A DNA stretch of 64,000 nt from Labilibaculum manganireducens (GTDB lineage Bacteria > Bacteroidota > Bacteroidia > Bacteroidales > Marinifilaceae): contig NZ_MVDE01000007.1 in NCBI RefSeq assembly GCF_002843385.1, forward strand, positions 124,001-188,000. Direction: 5' to 3'. The notes under the pieces were generated by a model that saw only the letters and a list, made by a program, of their open reading frames with translations, did no database searches and was not told where the DNA came from. Made by a program: the position numbers and the translations under genes. Below are positions 57,233 through 64,000 of this stretch, piece after piece (position 1 is the stretch's first letter; each line of letters begins with the position of its first letter).

Positions 57233-58517
57233 CAAGCCCCTCCTCAACCAATTCTTCAAGCATTTCATCTTCTGCTCCCTCATCAAATAGTTCTGTTTTC
57301 CCCTGATTGATGTATGCGTTTAAAGCTTCCCAATTGTAATTTCTCTGCTCCTTTTCACAGCCTATTGATTGTACAGTAAATAAATGACTTATTCCTGCAT
57401 CCTCAAATGCTTTCCTCATTTCATGATTAGTCTCCAAATTTGAACCGAAGAAATTTTCAAGGCTGCCAATTTTCCAGTACGATATTTCTTCTTTACTCAA
57501 ACCCAATACTTTTTCCAGCTTATCACCTTCGGGCGTATAATGATGAGTTAAAAATAAAAATGTCTTAATGATCAATCTATCTTTATTAATTACGCCTAAG
57601 AAATAACCACATTTTAGATTTATATGAAAATACGGAATCAAGATATTTCCCTTGTAGATTTCAATCTTAAGAGAAGTTTGTAAAGTATAACTAAGCTGAT
57701 GGATAATATCCATACCAGATAGAGGTTTTAATCGCTCCAACAACCGATTATAGGCGTGATTTTGAATACACAGCGGCAATTCCTTTTTATCACCACGGTA
57801 TACTCCCTGAAGGCTTTTTACAGGTACAGACACCCAATTCATAGTAAAGCCATAATCCAAATACCCTAACTGAAATACTTTCCTGAGTTTACCATTTTCG
57901 ATATAATTACCCGAACGGCACGGAACAGCCTCTAAAGTTGAAAAATAATGCATCCCGAGTGTTGGATATTCCTTCACCTTAAAATCAAACTTCAGATTGT
58001 ATAAGGTATCGTTAAAAATGTTGGTCCCATTGGCAGTAATCGTATAATGAAAAATAATTGTCTTAATCGCTTCCTGCAAAGTCCCCAATTTTAACCGCAT
58101 AGGAGTAAAGGCAATCTGCAATTGATTTTTTCTTTCACCTGTCAAGTTGTCAAACGAAGTTAAAAATTGCAATCCTGCAAGAATTTCAAAATTGGTGAGT
58201 TCTACTTCCCTATCCGGCTGCAGTTTGTAAATACTGTCAGCATAAAAATCCTGCACATACTTCGTAAAGAATTCTAATGCATCTTTTGAAACAGCCTTTT
58301 TGTTCTTAAACTTAATAGATCCTATATAAACTCTATGTCCGAAGGCATTACTTTTTTCATCTTTTGAAAGAAGTTTAAATGCAGTTTCACAATCGGTCTG
58401 GTAACATATACGTTCTAAAATTTTTAAATATTTTTTTTTAAGTACAGGATTGTTATGAGGACTGTTATCCCGTTTTCTTACTTGCGAAGTATTTGTTTTC
58501 TTTCTCTTTTTGGACAT
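57225..58517 (-). CDS. Protein of unknown function, paralogue A of a two-gene pair
   Basis: 430 residues with a very basic N-terminus (MSKKRKKTNTSQVRKR) and an acidic C-terminal tail (DEGAEDEMLEELVEEGLDE). It shares GVYRGDKKELPLCIQNHAYN (about 240), YTPEGDKLEKVLGLSKEEIS (about 340) and YNWEALNAYINQGK with paralogue B, so the pair arose by tandem duplication. No catalytic motif recognised. It starts the two-gene unit and is divergent from cas6 across a 400 bp interval. Confidence 0.75.
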   Translation of the reverse strand: MSKKRKKTNTSQVRKRDNSPHNNPVLKKKYLKILERICYQTDCETAFKLLSKDEKSNAFGHRVYIGSIKFKNKKAVSKDALEFFTKYVQDFYADSIYKLQPDREVELTNFEILAGLQFLTSFDNLTGERKNQLQIAFTPMRLKLGTLQEAIKTIIFHYTITANGTNIFNDTLYNLKFDFKVKEYPTLGMHYFSTLEAVPCRSGNYIENGKLRKVFQLGYLDYGFTMNWVSVPVKSLQGVYRGDKKELPLCIQNHAYNRLLERLKPLSGMDIIHQLSYTLQTSLKIEIYKGNILIPYFHINLKCGYFLGVINKDRLIIKTFLFLTHHYTPEGDKLEKVLGLSKEEISYWKIGSLENFFGSNLETNHEMRKAFEDAGISHLFTVQSIGCEKEQRNYNWEALNAYINQGKTELFDEGAEDEMLEELVEEGLDE

Positions 58518-58919
58518 CGAACATCTGATTTAAAATGCAGGTGTTAAATTAACAATATACCCGCAAATAAAAATAAAAACCTCTTATTTTATATAACAAT
58601 TTTATTATTATTTGTCAGGTGTTATTTAAATACTGTCCGATCTTAGCCTCTGACAGGTTCGATTTAAAGGGATTGAAAACCCTTTACCCGCAAATTACAC
58701 ATCTACGAAAGCAGGGAGAAAACCCTGATGAATTTTTTGCCGAAACCTGGGGGACAGAACGCCATATTTCCTCTTTTCATAAACTTGGCACATTTGACAC
58801 ATCGAAATTATTATAAATTTACTTAACTTTCTAAACTTACAACGAGAAAATTACACAAATCACTGCAAAACAACACACTAACACAACAACAGAACAAAAC
58901 AGTAGAATAAATTTATACT

Positions 58920-59711
58920 ATGAGATTTGAATTGACATTGAACCGTACCACAAAGCAACGCATGTTGCCTATGGATTACCAGTATTACATTAGTGCCTGG
59001 ATTTACAAGGTGCTGAAACAAGCCGATAAAGACTTTGCCTCTTTTTTGCACGAGAAAGGCTACGGCCAAAGTGAAACAAAACTTTACAAACTTTTTTGTT
59101 TCTCACAAATGAATTTTGGAAAACCAAAACTATGGAAAGAGAAAAAACTTTTCGAAATATCAGCTCATGAAATCAAGCTGCAAATTTCATTTGATGTAAA
59201 CGAAGCGGCCTCCACTTTTATAAAAGGCTTGTTTATGCAACAGGAATTTTATCTGGGTGATAAATTTAATGGAATCGATTTTAAAGTTGCTAATGCTGCA
59301 GTTTTGCCCGAACCCGAGTTTACTGAAAATATGCACTACCATTTACAAACGCCATGGGTGGTAAGCTGCCAAACTGAAAATAATAAATACCCTCAATACC
59401 TTTCGCCTAAGGATGAAAGTTTTGAAACTTTTGCAGTAAAACACCTGATTGAGAAATACAATAATACAAGGAATCAGGAATCCGTTTCTTCAAAACAAAT
59501 AACATTAAAGCAAACAAGCGGTTTTAAACGTGCCGGTTTTGTAATGAAACCAGATACCAAAGAACAGTCGAGGATAGTAGGGAATTTGTTTGAGTTTAAA
59601 CTAACAGCACCTGTTGCTGTGCAAAAAATGATTTGGAATGCCGGATGCAGCGAGAAAAGTTCGAGTGGTTTTGGTTGGCTTGAGAAAATTGAAAGAAATT
59701 GCGAAAGGTGA
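58920..59711 (+). CDS. cas6: Cas6 CRISPR-RNA processing endoribonuclease (first copy)
   Basis: 263 residues. The N-terminal RAMP fold (MRFELTLNRTTKQRMLPMDY, then YYISAWIYKVLKQADKDFA), KLFCFSQMNFGKPKLW, and the C-terminal glycine-rich loop NAGCSEKSSSGFGWLEKI are typical of Cas6. It cuts pre-crRNA within the repeat. First gene of the visible cas operon. The 403 bp upstream hold no supported gene; a lone GATTTAAAGGGATTGAAAAC at 58661-58680 resembles a type I repeat end but occurs once. Confidence 0.9.
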   Translation: MRFELTLNRTTKQRMLPMDYQYYISAWIYKVLKQADKDFASFLHEKGYGQSETKLYKLFCFSQMNFGKPKLWKEKKLFEISAHEIKLQISFDVNEAASTFIKGLFMQQEFYLGDKFNGIDFKVANAAVLPEPEFTENMHYHLQTPWVVSCQTENNKYPQYLSPKDESFETFAVKHLIEKYNNTRNQESVSSKQITLKQTSGFKRAGFVMKPDTKEQSRIVGNLFEFKLTAPVAVQKMIWNAGCSEKSSSGFGWLEKIERNCER

Positions 59712-59894
59712 TTGAGGAAATGAGTTTACGAAACACCTGCCTGCAGCAAAGAAATAAGCGCTTACAGTGAAACGGAAAGCATTTACAGACAAGAAACAGG
59801 TGCTGACAAGAAAGAAACATGTACTTACACGAAAGAAATGGATGCTTACAATAAGGAAATAGGCAAATGCAACAAAGAAATGCCTGTACGCAAC
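59711..59894. repeat. Degenerate 21-bp tandem repeats after cas6
   Basis: At least seven consecutive 21-bp units of the form (C/G)AAAGAAATGGNTGCTTACAA run from about 59746 to 59893, with one more outlying unit (ATTGAGGAAATGAGTTTACGA) at 59711-59731. Examples are GAAAGAAACATGTACTTACAC and GAAAGAAATGGATGCTTACAA. They fill most of the gap between cas6 and the next gene and do not form a credible protein. Confidence 0.8.
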
Positions 59895-59968
59895 TACGAA
59901 TTAACTCCTCTCTTTATGGAATTTTCCATCCGTGGGGACAAATAAATAATTTTAAATTATACAATGTT

Positions 59969-60616
59969 ATGAATCAACGACAAATGAACAGCAAGCACAT
60001 GTTAGATGTCTCGCTATCCTATCTCAACGCAAATTCTGCTGTTTGGCAAAGCATTGCCAAAATCGGCGAAGTAAAAAACCAACTTGATGCCATTAGTCTG
60101 GCCGTAGACAATGCTGCCGACGAGCAGGAACAATCGCAGGTGGCGATTGGGAAAATTAAACTGACACTTAAACACACAATCTGTGAAAAGGCCGATATTT
60201 TAAACGACATTGTTGAAGTGTTTGCCCTGATGAACGATAACCAGATACTGGCTGACAAAATGAGCGATAGTGCTACCGACTTGTTTAAAATGAAAAACGA
60301 AGACAGCTTGCGCCGTGTGAAACAAATTATTACTGCGGCCAGCGAAAACCAAGAGGTACTAATTGCAGGTTACGGACTTACTGCCGAACAAATTACCGAT
60401 CTGCAAGCCGACTGCGACCACTTTCTGGAACTGAACGGACAACCGCGCGAATACCAAATTAAATCGGGCATGGCTACAAAAAGCCTCGAAGAACTTTTTA
60501 ACGAAACAAAAAACCTGCTCGATAATCAGCTCGATAACCTGATGAAAATTTTTAAACGCCGCAACTCTTCCTTCTACAACGGATACCTAAAAGCCCGTAT
60601 GGTGGTGGATTATTAG
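59969..60616 (+). CDS. Helical protein of unknown function inside the cas operon
   Basis: 215 residues from the ATG at 59969 (MNQRQMNSKHMLDVSLSYL); the frame is open upstream only through the tandem repeats and intergenic sequence. All-helical and acidic, with QVAIGKIKLTLKHTICEKAD, YGLTAEQITDLQADCDHFLE and a C-terminal KRRNSSFYNGYLKARMVVDY. This resembles a function-unknown family that I recall in many Bacteroidota genomes, unrelated to Cas7, Cas8 or Cas11 as far as I can see. It separates the two cas6 genes, so it is more likely an insertion than an effector subunit. Confidence 0.75.
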   Translation: MNQRQMNSKHMLDVSLSYLNANSAVWQSIAKIGEVKNQLDAISLAVDNAADEQEQSQVAIGKIKLTLKHTICEKADILNDIVEVFALMNDNQILADKMSDSATDLFKMKNEDSLRRVKQIITAASENQEVLIAGYGLTAEQITDLQADCDHFLELNGQPREYQIKSGMATKSLEELFNETKNLLDNQLDNLMKIFKRRNSSFYNGYLKARMVVDY

Positions 60617-60638
60617 GCTGAAAAATAAATTAAATGAT

Positions 60639-60671
60639 AAACCTTCAAGGTTTTTAAAACCTTGAAGGTTT
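60639..60671. repeat. AAACCTTCAAGGTTT palindromic element
   Basis: AAACCTTCAAGGTTTT and AAAACCTTGAAGGTTT form a 16-bp perfect inverted repeat; each arm is itself nearly palindromic. No T-run follows, so it is more a REP-like element or mRNA hairpin than a terminator. It lies 19 bp before the second cas6-like gene. Confidence 0.8.
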
Positions 60672-60689
60672 GGAAAAAAAAATAAACAG

Positions 60690-61364
60690 ATGAGAATACA
60701 CATCACAACTACACCTTCAAAACAAACTATTGATTTTAATCATTTGCACCTATTAACAGGTACAATCCACAAATGGTTTGGAAAAAACGAATTTCACGAT
60801 TCCATTTCACTTTACTCATTCTCTAATTTAACGGGAGCTAAAGCTTCAAAAAAAGGATTAGACTTCCCGAACGGAGCCAGTTTCTTTATTAGTTGCTGGA
60901 ATAATGAACAAGCCAAACTGCTAATAACAGGAATTCAAAACGATCCAGAAATGTTTTTTGGCATGAAAGCAAGTGAAATTATCTTGCAGGAGAATCCGGA
61001 ATTTTCAACAAAATCAGATTTTCAGATTGGAAGTCCAATTTATATTCAGCGCAATCTGGAAAATGGCAGAAAAAAATTCTACTATTTCGATGATAAAGAA
61101 TCTCCAGACCTTCTTGCAGAAACACTTACCGCAAAAATGATAAATGCTGGTTTAGCTGAAGACAAAACATTAAGAATAACTTTCGATCAAAACTACCACA
61201 GAAAAAGCACTAAAAAAATCGATTACAAAAAAGGCAGTCAAATCATAAAAATTCGTGCCAGTTGGTGCCCGATAATTATTCAAGGCAAGCCCGAAACCAA
61301 AGAATTTGCTTGGAATGTAGGTATTGGAAATAGTACTGGAATTGGATTTGGTGCTTTAAAATAA
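60690..61364 (+). CDS. Second Cas6-like RAMP endoribonuclease
   Basis: 224 residues. The RAMP N-terminus (MRIHITTTPSKQTIDFNHLH), ISLYSFSNLTGAKASKKGL, IGSPIYIQRNLENGRK and the terminal glycine-rich loop VGIGNSTGIGFGALK mark a Cas6-family fold, but it differs strongly from the Cas6 at 58920-59711. It ends 5 bp before cas5, so the two are coupled. It is either the Cas6 native to this cas5-cas3 unit, with the first copy acquired, or a specialised duplicate. Confidence 0.8.
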   Translation: MRIHITTTPSKQTIDFNHLHLLTGTIHKWFGKNEFHDSISLYSFSNLTGAKASKKGLDFPNGASFFISCWNNEQAKLLITGIQNDPEMFFGMKASEIILQENPEFSTKSDFQIGSPIYIQRNLENGRKKFYYFDDKESPDLLAETLTAKMINAGLAEDKTLRITFDQNYHRKSTKKIDYKKGSQIIKIRASWCPIIIQGKPETKEFAWNVGIGNSTGIGFGALK

Positions 61365-61369
61365 ATCAT

Positions 61370-61984
61370 ATGGAAAAGATATATGTAGTAAAATACACAG
61401 GTCCATTTGGTTTTATTAAACCATGGACAGCAGTAAGAGATAGCGAAACTTACTCTCAACAATTTCTTACGCCTTCGATTGTTGCAGGAATAGAACGTAA
61501 ATTATTTCCTGAATTATTACACCAAAATAACGGCAAAGATGATGGCGATATTAAAAAAATAACAGGGCATAGATTAAGCTACAAACAAATTTCGCAACAA
61601 CAAGAGCAAACACAGCCGCGAGGATGGAACGAGAAAGGAAGAGGAACAAATAAGGAGTACTCTAGACCTTATGCTATTCTTGTTCGTGGCGTGATGCTTG
61701 AACCAACGCTATTTCTTGCTTTTAAGAATTTTGCAGATGCCGAAATAGCTAGCAGACAACACATCTGCTTATGTAGAAACGAAGATATTCTATATCCAAC
61801 AGAAGAGATTATTAAGGTTTCAAAAGAGGAATTTGATACCGATGAAGAATTATTTGCAGGTTTTGAACTGGTTTTTGAAAAAGACAATAAATCGTTTTTG
61901 GTTGGATACAATAGGTTTAAAGAGAGTGAACCGATGTATGGCAGCCTTAAAGTGGTTGGCACACCTGTGAAAAGCAATTATTAA
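61370..61984 (+). CDS. cas5: Cas5-like Cascade subunit
   Basis: 204 residues. The N-terminus KYTGPFGFIKPWTAVRDSET followed by TPSIVAGIERKLFPELL mirrors the Cas5 opening that grips the crRNA 5' handle, and YAILVRGVMLEPTLFLAF plus PMYGSLKVVG match the later Cas5 strands. Cas5 caps the crRNA in type I Cascade. It is coupled to the second cas6-like gene. The cas7 and cas8 genes expected beside it are absent upstream; a transposase gene follows after 19 bp. Confidence 0.78.
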   Translation: MEKIYVVKYTGPFGFIKPWTAVRDSETYSQQFLTPSIVAGIERKLFPELLHQNNGKDDGDIKKITGHRLSYKQISQQQEQTQPRGWNEKGRGTNKEYSRPYAILVRGVMLEPTLFLAFKNFADAEIASRQHICLCRNEDILYPTEEIIKVSKEEFDTDEELFAGFELVFEKDNKSFLVGYNRFKESEPMYGSLKVVGTPVKSNY

Positions 61985-62003
61985 ACGGCAAAAATAACGC
62001 AAA

Positions 62004-62459
62004 ATGAGTCAATCCTTATCTCAAATATATGTTCATATTGTTTTTCATATTAAAAACACATCTGTAGATATTAGGCAATGCGACAAGGAACATTTGTATG
62101 CTTATATGGGCTCTGTTATTAATAGTAATCAATCGATTCCCATATTAATTAATGGAACCGAAAATCATGTTCATATTTTGTGTGTATTGTCAAAAAACAT
62201 TGCAGTAGCTAAGCTTGTTGAGAACATTAAAAGACACAGCAGCAGATGGATAAAGACGTTAGACGATTACTATTTAGACTTTGCTTGGCAGGGTGGTTAT
62301 GGGGCTTTTTCGGTTAGTCCTTCTGTCCACGATCGCACTGTAAAATATATTGCCAATCAGGAGGAACATCATAAAACACAAACATTTAAAGATGAGCACA
62401 TACGGTTCTTAAAAATGTATAATGTTGAATATGATGAGCGATATTTATGGAACGATTAA
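62004..62459 (+). CDS. REP-associated tyrosine (Y1, HUH) transposase, IS200/RAYT type
   Basis: 151 residues, the normal length for TnpA/RAYT. It has the opening MSQSLSQIYVHIVFHIKNT, the HUH motif in NGTENHVHILCVLSKN, KRHSSRWIKTL, and the catalytic Tyr candidate in TVKYIANQEEHHKTQTF. Such proteins nick single-stranded hairpins and mobilise or maintain REP-like palindromes. It is in the same orientation as the cas genes, intact, and directly followed by a palindrome array, its probable substrate. It separates cas5 from cas3. Confidence 0.92.
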   Translation: MSQSLSQIYVHIVFHIKNTSVDIRQCDKEHLYAYMGSVINSNQSIPILINGTENHVHILCVLSKNIAVAKLVENIKRHSSRWIKTLDDYYLDFAWQGGYGAFSVSPSVHDRTVKYIANQEEHHKTQTFKDEHIRFLKMYNVEYDERYLWND

Positions 62460-62460
62460 T

Positions 62461-62797
62461 CTGCCCTTTCAGGGTGTTGCCATGGGTTGTATTTATCCTA
62501 TTCCCAAGGCGTTGCCTTGGGCTGAATTAAAGAAGGCTTTCAGCCTTAATGTATGCCTGAAAGGCATAATAAATTCAGCCTAGGGTTTATCCCTAGGTAT
62601 TAATGATAATAAAAACACCGCCTGAAAGGCGTAATTAATTCAGCCCAAGGTTTATCCTTGGGAATTGATAAAAACAAAAACATTGCCTGAAAGGCATAAT
62701 AAATTCAGCCCAAGGTTTATCCTTGGGAATTGATAAAAACAAAAACATTGCCTGAAAGGCATAATAAATTCAACCTAGGGTTTATCCCTAGGAAAAC
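62461..62797. repeat. REP-like array: four 65-bp units of paired palindromes
   Basis: GCCTGAAAGGC occurs at 62555, 62620, 62685 and 62750, exactly 65 bp apart. Each is followed 13-14 bp later by a stem-loop: CCTAGGG-TTTAT-CCCTAGG in units 1 and 4, CCCAAGG-TTTAT-CCTTGGG in units 2 and 3. Arms change together, keeping base pairing. The leading part (62464-62547) has older, diverged palindromes, including CCCAAGGCGTTGCCTTGGG. The array ends 14 bp before the cas3 start. Confidence 0.92.
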
Positions 62798-62806
62798 AAA
62801 AATACA

Positions 62807-64000
62807 ATGAAACAAATCTGCACACTTATTAAGGCAAAAGGATTACCCGAACAGACAACTCTGTACGAGCATCTATATTTAGTAGCGTTGGTAGCCGAAA
62901 AAATTGCACCACATTTTAATCTAGATCCACATATTGCCAGATTAGGTGCAATATTACACGATATTGGAAAAGCAAGTACAGTTTTTCAGACACGATTAAC
63001 AAGTAACAAAAAACCAGATACACCTTTCCGACACGAGATTGCCTCTTGCTTTTTTATATCTCTTTTTAATGAGAATATACATCCACAGCTAATAGAGATG
63101 GTTATTGCTCACCATAAATCGGTTGTTAATGATGCCAGAGATAAGGGCCTACTAGATTTAGAAGAACAGCAATCAAATCCTTTTGGGTTACATATAAAAG
63201 AGTGGGAGAAATGGAAAGACGACGCATTAACTATTCTACAATCGTTTGGTGTTGAAACACGAGACATAACCATTAAAGAGGCAGAGGATAATTATTCAAA
63301 AGTTGTTGAATACTGCGAAGATAAAGTAAAAGAACAGGGTTATTCGGAGTGGCGTGGATTACTTATGGCAGCCGACCATTTTGCATCTGCATTATCGGGT
63401 AAAACAGATGAATACCTAGGCAGACTATTTAATAAACCAAATCTCGATTTCTTTAAACGTACTAGCAAGCTATATCCATTATCTCTAATAAGCGCCGATT
63501 CTGCTAAAAAGCACACGATGGTTGTGGCATGTACAGGAGCAGGAAAAACCGACTATCTTTTTAGACGCTGCAAGGGCAGAGTATTCTACACGCTTCCTTT
63601 TCAGGCATCAATTAATGCCATGTACAAAAGGGTAAAGAACGATTTATTGAAGGACAATCCCGATTTAGACATCCGTCTGTTGCACTCGGCTTCGTCAATA
63701 GTTTTAAATGGTAAATCGCACGAAGAGAAAATAATTCAAGGTCATGTTGGAGCATCAATTAAAGTGCTTACACCACATCAGATTGCAGCCATAGCTTTTG
63801 GAACAAACGGCTACGAGGCAATGCTTATGGACATAAAGGGCTGCGATGTAATTCTGGACGAGATACACTCATATACCAATGTAACCAGAGCCATTGTTCT
63901 GAAAATTGTAGAGATTCTACATCACTTAAACTGCAATATTCACATTGGAACAGCCACAATGCCATCGGTTTTGTACAATAAAATTATTGGCATACTGGGT
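62807..64000 (+). CDS. cas3: Cas3 HD nuclease/helicase, N-terminal part
   Basis: 398 codons are open from the ATG at 62807 to the window edge. The HD nuclease shows YEHLYLVA, ILHDIGKASTVFQ, FRHEIAS, IAHHKSV and MAADHFAS. The helicase shows Walker A ACTGAGKTDY, the DEIH box in VILDEIHSY, and motif III TATMP. Cas3 is recruited by Cascade to unwind and degrade target DNA in type I systems; the HD-helicase fusion order fits I-B and relatives. The start follows the RAYT palindrome array by 14 bp, so transcription must read through the array or start inside it. Confidence 0.93.
   Translation, partial: MKQICTLIKAKGLPEQTTLYEHLYLVALVAEKIAPHFNLDPHIARLGAILHDIGKASTVFQTRLTSNKKPDTPFRHEIASCFFISLFNENIHPQLIEMVIAHHKSVVNDARDKGLLDLEEQQSNPFGLHIKEWEKWKDDALTILQSFGVETRDITIKEAEDNYSKVVEYCEDKVKEQGYSEWRGLLMAADHFASALSGKTDEYLGRLFNKPNLDFFKRTSKLYPLSLISADSAKKHTMVVACTGAGKTDYLFRRCKGRVFYTLPFQASINAMYKRVKNDLLKDNPDLDIRLLHSASSIVLNGKSHEEKIIQGHVGASIKVLTPHQIAAIAFGTNGYEAMLMDIKGCDVILDEIHSYTNVTRAIVLKIVEILHHLNCNIHIGTATMPSVLYNKIIGILG

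Noticed and set aside
58661-58680. GATTTAAAGGGATTGAAAAC resembles a type I CRISPR repeat end
   Set aside because: It occurs once, with no spaced copies nearby, so it is not an array. It could be compared with the real repeat if the array is found outside the window.
58619-58816. 65-codon frame starting with GTG upstream of cas6
   Set aside because: Rare start, no recognisable domain, no conserved context; kept as non-coding.
60690-61364. Second cas6-like gene as Cas7
   Set aside because: Too short for Cas7, and the terminal GIGNSTGIGFG loop is Cas6-like.

Overview
The window looks like a Bacteroidota chromosome, most likely a marine or sediment Marinilabiliales-type organism. The basis is AT-rich DNA, SusC/SusD pairs, hybrid two-component systems (HTCS), lipoprotein signal peptides on nearly all enzymes, promoters of the TTTG / TAnnTTTG type and little Shine-Dalgarno sequence. 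The species is inferred, not demonstrated.

Layout. (1) 1-16313: a first polysaccharide utilisation locus (PUL). A leftward operon of susC, susD, a GH65-like (alpha/alpha)6 lipoprotein and a second toroid protein with a DUF4450-like N-terminal domain (running off the left edge) lies opposite a rightward HTCS and a DUF4861-like protein. Seven copies of a 90-120 bp repeat sit in the gaps and end exactly at the start codons of three of these genes. (2) 16374-51619: a large rhamnogalacturonan-I (pectin) PUL. The leftward operon encodes GH105, CE12, a lone DUF4450-like domain, GH28, PL11 and a triple-domain esterase. The divergent rightward operon encodes SusC, SusD, a GH105-CE12-GH43-like fusion, CE12, GH106, GH28 and GH2. 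GH115, a second HTCS, a GH43-like lipoprotein and L-rhamnose mutarotase follow. (3) 51921-53758: a ModF/PhrA-like double ATPase and tRNA-Ser(GGA). (4) 54012-55684: a three-gene HipBST-type toxin-antitoxin operon behind three regularly spaced operators. (5) 55988-58517: two paralogous, translationally coupled genes of unknown function. (6) 58920-64000: a type I CRISPR-cas operon with cas6, an unrelated helical ORF, a second cas6-like gene, cas5, a REP-associated transposase (RAYT) with a 65-bp repeat array, and the start of cas3. No CRISPR array and no cas7/cas8 are visible before the right edge.

How the genes work together (inference from families). PL11 and GH28 would cut the RG-I backbone at the surface after CE12 and other esterases remove acetyl groups. 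SusC/D pairs import oligosaccharides. GH105 (after lyase), GH106 (rhamnose), GH2 (beta-galactose side chains), GH43-like and GH115 (glucuronic acid decorations) finish them, and RhaM interconverts rhamnose anomers. The two HTCS sensors would induce the operons. A promoter with repeated ACTATTGT-type motifs just upstream of the -33 element of the first susC is the best visible regulatory target.
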